DNA from: Streptomyces sp. SID12488
Lineage (GTDB): Bacteria > Actinomycetota > Actinomycetes > Streptomycetales > Streptomycetaceae
NCBI RefSeq assembly: GCF_010548275.1
Contig: NZ_JAAGLT010000002.1
Location: 310,001-374,000, forward strand
Length of the DNA stretch: 64,000 nucleotides
Direction of reading: 5' to 3'
In this document: positions 61,294 to 64,000 of the stretch, piece after piece
Numbering within the stretch: the stretch's first letter is position 1
Layout of the letters: each line of letters starts with the position of its first letter
Program-made: the position numbers and the translations under genes
Notes under the pieces: model-generated
Database searches by the model: none
The model's input: only the letters and a program-made list of their open reading frames with translations
Told to the model about the DNA's origin: nothing

Positions 61294-62676
61294 ATGGCCA
61301 GTAGAACCCTCTCCGGCGCGCTCGCCCTCGTGGCCGGCGCGTCGATCGCGCTCGCAGTCCCGGCGGGTGCCGCCCACGCCTCCCCGCCCGGCACCAAGGA
61401 CGTCACCGCCGTCCTCTTCGAGTGGAAGTTCGCCTCGGTCGCCAAGGAGTGCACCAACACCCTCGGCCCCGCCGGCTACGGATACGTCCAGGTCTCCCCA
61501 CCCGCCGAGCACATACAGGGCTCGCAGTGGTGGACGTCGTACCAGCCGGTGAGCTACAAAATCGCCGGCCGCCTCGGTGACGCCACCGCCTTCAAGGGCA
61601 TGATCGACACGTGTCACGCCGCCGGTGTGAAGGTCGTCGTCGACACCGTCGTCAACCACATGTCGGCGGGCAGCGGTACCGGCACCGGCGGTTCGTCGTA
61701 CACGAAGTACAACTACCCAGGCCTGTACTCCTCCTACGACTTCGACGACTGCACGGCCACCATCAGCGACTACACCAACCGTGCCAACGTCCAGAACTGC
61801 GAGCTCGTGCAGCTCGCCGACCTCGACACCGGTGAGGAGTACGTCCGTTCGGCCATTGCCGGGTACATGAACTCCCTGCTCGGCTACGGTGTCGACGGCT
61901 TCCGTATCGACGCGGCCAAGCACATCCCGGCGACCGACCTGGCCAACATCAAGTCCCGGCTGAGCAACACGGCGGCGTACTGGAAGCAGGAGGCCATCTA
62001 CGGCAGCGGGGAGGCCGTGCAGCCCACCGAGTACACCGGCAACGGCGACGTCCAGGAGTTCCGTTACGCCTACGACCTCAAGCGCGTCTTCAACAACGAG
62101 AACCTCGCCTACCTGAAGAACTACGGCGAGGGCTGGGGCTATATGAGCAGCTCGGTCGCCGGTGTCTTCGTCGACAACCACGACACCGAGCGCAACGGCT
62201 CCACGCTCAGCTACAAGGACAACGCCAACTACACGCTCGCCAACGTCTTCATGCTCGCCTACCCGTACGGCGCCCCGGACATCAACTCCGGGTACGAGTT
62301 CTCCGACACGGACGCCGGGCCGCCCAACGGCGGTACGGTCAACGCCTGTTGGCAGGACGGCTGGAAGTGCCAGCACGCCTGGCCGGAGATCCAGCGCATG
62401 GTCGCCTTCCGTAACGCCGTGCGCGGTGAGTCCGTCACCAACTGGTGGGACAACGGGGGCGACGCCATCGCCTTCGGGCGTGGCGCCAAGGGCTTCGTCG
62501 CCATCAACCACGAGTCGAGCAGCCTGAGTCGCACGTACCAGACCTCCCTGGCCGCCGGGACCTACTGCAACGTGCAGAGCAACACCGCGATCACCGTGAA
62601 CAGTTCGGGTCAGTTCACCGCGACCCTCGGCTCCAACGCGGCCCTCGCGATCTATGCGGGCAAGTCCACCTGCTGA
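61294..62676 (+). CDS. Secreted alpha-amylase (GH13)
   Basis: 460 residues from ATG 61294 with GGAGAAGGG upstream. Signal peptide 1-29 (GAAHA then SPPG). GH13 regions: [13 protein letters not shown] (I, near residue 118), [12 protein letters not shown] (II, nucleophile Asp near 203), YWKQEAIYG (III, acid Glu near 231) and [12 protein letters not shown] (IV, Asp near 296). The [20 protein letters not shown] end is the usual domain C. It cuts internal alpha-1,4 bonds of starch; the C-terminal starch-binding module common in Streptomyces amylases is absent, since it ends at YAGKSTC. MalR-type sites precede it. Confidence 0.94.
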   Translation: MASRTLSGALALVAGASIALAVPAGAAHASPPGTKDVTAVLFEWKFASVAKECTNTLGPAGYGYVQVSPPAEHIQGSQWWTSYQPVSYKIAGRLGDATAFKGMIDTCHAAGVKVVVDTVVNHMSAGSGTGTGGSSYTKYNYPGLYSSYDFDDCTATISDYTNRANVQNCELVQLADLDTGEEYVRSAIAGYMNSLLGYGVDGFRIDAAKHIPATDLANIKSRLSNTAAYWKQEAIYGSGEAVQPTEYTGNGDVQEFRYAYDLKRVFNNENLAYLKNYGEGWGYMSSSVAGVFVDNHDTERNGSTLSYKDNANYTLANVFMLAYPYGAPDINSGYEFSDTDAGPPNGGTVNACWQDGWKCQHAWPEIQRMVAFRNAVRGESVTNWWDNGGDAIAFGRGAKGFVAINHESSSLSRTYQTSLAAGTYCNVQSNTAITVNSSGQFTATLGSNAALAIYAGKSTC

Positions 62677-62702
62677 AAGTTCTTTCCGTTACTTTCAAGA
62701 CC

Positions 62703-62712
62703 CTTGCTGTAA
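62703..62712 (+). promoter_or_regulatory. MalR-type site before the pullulanase/amylase gene
   Basis: CTTGCTGTAA, close to the malE-side site TTGCTGCAAG, with CTGAAAG (62674) and CTTTCAAG (62692) nearby. It lies about 70 bases before the GTG at 62780, the same layout as at the amylase. Confidence 0.55.
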
Positions 62713-62779
62713 ACCTTTCGGCGGCGGTACGGTCGCGCGGGGTCGGACCCGAAGAGTCGTGATCGCAAGGAGTCCATCC

Positions 62780-64000
62780 GTGATACCGAGATGGCCGTCG
62801 CCGACAAGGCGCCGTACAGCCCGTTCAGCCAGTGTTCCCAGTCCCACCCGCACCACAAAAACCACGAGTGCTACCAAAACCGCCAGCGCCACCCGTACCG
62901 CCCGCGCCGGACGAGTCGCCGCGGTCACCGTGATCGCGCTGACCGCGGCCCTCGTCCAGCCCCTCGCTGCCGGGTCCGCCGGGGCGGCCACCCCGCCCGT
63001 GCCCCCCTCCGACGCGAAGCTGGCGAAGACCGCCGCCCGCAACGACCTGACCCGCGAGCAGTTCTACTTCGTCCTCCCGGACCGTTTCGCCAACGGCACC
63101 ACCGCCAACGACCGTGGCGGACTCACCGGTTCGCGCCTCGCCACCGGCTACGACCCCACCGACAAGGGCTTCTACCAGGGCGGCGACCTCAAGGGCCTCA
63201 CCGGCAAGCTCGACTACATCAAGGGCCTCGGCACCACCGCCATCTGGATGGCCCCGATCTTCAAGAACGAGCCCGTGCAGGGCGCCGGGACGGACGCCTC
63301 CGCCGGGTATCACGGGTACTGGATCACCGACTTCACCCAGGTCGACCCGCACTTCGGCACCAACCAGGACCTCGAAACCCTCATCTCCAAGGCGCACGCC
63401 AAGGGTCTGAAGGTCTTCTTCGACGTCATCACCAACCACACCGCCGATGTCGTCGACTACGAGCAGAAGTCCTACGACTACCTCTCCAAGGGCGCCTTCC
63501 CCTATCTGACCAAGGACGGCGAGCCCTTCGACGACGCGGACTACGCGGACGGCGCCGAGGCCTTCCCGAAGGTCGACGCCGACTCCTTCCCGCGCACACC
63601 CGTCGTCCCCGCCGCGAAGAAGAACGCCAAGGTCCCGTCCTGGCTCAACGACCCGACGATGTACCACAACAGGGGCGACTCCACCTGGGTCGGCGAGTCC
63701 GCCACATACGGCGACTTCGTCGGGCTCGACGACCTGTGGACCGAGCGTCCCGAGGTCGTCAGCGGGATGGAGAAGATCTACGAGCGCTGGGTACGGGACT
63801 TCCGGATCGACGGCTTCCGGATCGACACCGTGAAGCACGTCAATATGGAGTTCTGGACCCAGTGGGCCACCGCGCTGGACGCGTACGCGGCCAAGAAGGG
63901 GCGCGACGACTTCTTCATGTTCGGCGAGGTCTACTCCGCCGACACGTCCGTGACCTCCCCGTACGTCACCCAGGGCCGCCTGGACTCCACGCTCGACTTC
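62780..64000 (+). CDS. Secreted alpha-amylase/pullulanase, N-terminal part (runs off window)
   Basis: 407 codons from GTG 62780 (AAGGAG 7 bases before) to the window edge, no stop reached. A long basic Thr/Ser-rich leader (about 1-45) precedes a hydrophobic signal segment (VAAVTVIALTAALVQPLAAG, about 47-66). GH13 catalytic domain: REQFYFVLPDRFANG, YHGYWITDFTQVDPHFG, VFFDVITNHTADVVDYEQ (I), DFRIDGFRIDTVKHVN (II, nucleophile Asp) and MFGEVYSAD (III, Glu). The position next to amylase and malEFG fits the bifunctional pullulanase of S. coelicolor, which cuts both alpha-1,4 and alpha-1,6 bonds; the remaining domains are outside the window. Confidence 0.88.
   Translation, partial: MIPRWPSPTRRRTARSASVPSPTRTTKTTSATKTASATRTARAGRVAAVTVIALTAALVQPLAAGSAGAATPPVPPSDAKLAKTAARNDLTREQFYFVLPDRFANGTTANDRGGLTGSRLATGYDPTDKGFYQGGDLKGLTGKLDYIKGLGTTAIWMAPIFKNEPVQGAGTDASAGYHGYWITDFTQVDPHFGTNQDLETLISKAHAKGLKVFFDVITNHTADVVDYEQKSYDYLSKGAFPYLTKDGEPFDDADYADGAEAFPKVDADSFPRTPVVPAAKKNAKVPSWLNDPTMYHNRGDSTWVGESATYGDFVGLDDLWTERPEVVSGMEKIYERWVRDFRIDGFRIDTVKHVNMEFWTQWATALDAYAAKKGRDDFFMFGEVYSADTSVTSPYVTQGRLDSTLDF

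Overview
This is a GC-rich stretch of an actinobacterial chromosome, almost certainly Streptomyces. The evidence is strong G/C at third codon positions, frequent GTG starts, ATGA/GTGA-type overlaps, and a gene order (pullulanase, amylase, alpha-glucosidase, malGFE, malR, PAP2, glnE, glnA2, nadE, panB, map) that I remember as close to the SCO2226-SCO2260 part of the S. coelicolor core. The synteny is from memory; everything else is read from the sequence.

Left part (1-5.1 kb) is accessory. It holds a truncated-by-window GNAT acetyltransferase, an IS transposase relic, a secreted collagen-like protein with about 65 G-X-Y triplets, a divergent family 2 glycosyltransferase with a helical-repeat tail in visibly lower-GC DNA, a cytidine/blasticidin-type deaminase, and an ArsR relic. 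From 5.0 to 11.3 kb there is a small basic protein divergent from a TetR regulator, a primase/polymerase-fold protein, and an iron-uptake operon on the minus strand (efeO-efeB-efeU plus an overlapping lipoprotein gene) behind a candidate iron box. Between 11.3 and 12.7 kb lie fragments of a haemin ABC ATPase and of a haem oxygenase flanking an intact PhzF-like gene, which suggests a decayed haem-use locus.

The middle (12.7-36 kb) has map, MFS exporters, a sialidase lacking a signal peptide, an F420-dependent NADP reductase, a site-2 protease-like protein, a large AfsR/SARP-type regulator, a DrrAB-type ABC exporter, a tightly overlapping five-gene operon (ECF sigma factor, zinc-finger membrane anti-sigma factor, ABC ATPase, two membrane proteins), panB, a DHA2 exporter with its TetR repressor and operator, a membrane-anchored endonuclease/exonuclease/phosphatase-fold protein, and a TPR protein. 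From 36 to 41.4 kb there are small hypothetical proteins, three more transposase scraps and a secreted arabinofuranosidase with a ricin-type binding module.

The right part (41.4-64 kb) is core metabolism: glutamine-dependent nadE, a secreted S53 protease, a DUF3105/DUF305 pair, glnA2, a VOC protein, glnE and a PAP2 membrane phosphatase. It ends with the maltose/maltodextrin regulon: malR divergent from malEFG, an intracellular alpha-glucosidase, a secreted alpha-amylase and the start of a secreted amylase/pullulanase. CTTGCAGCAAG-like sites in front of malE, the amylase and the pullulanase tie these genes to MalR.

I saw no rRNA, tRNA, CRISPR array or intact insertion sequence. Dispersed intergenic repeats of two families known to me from streptomycetes occur at 12.4/29.1 kb and at 13.96/58.78 kb.
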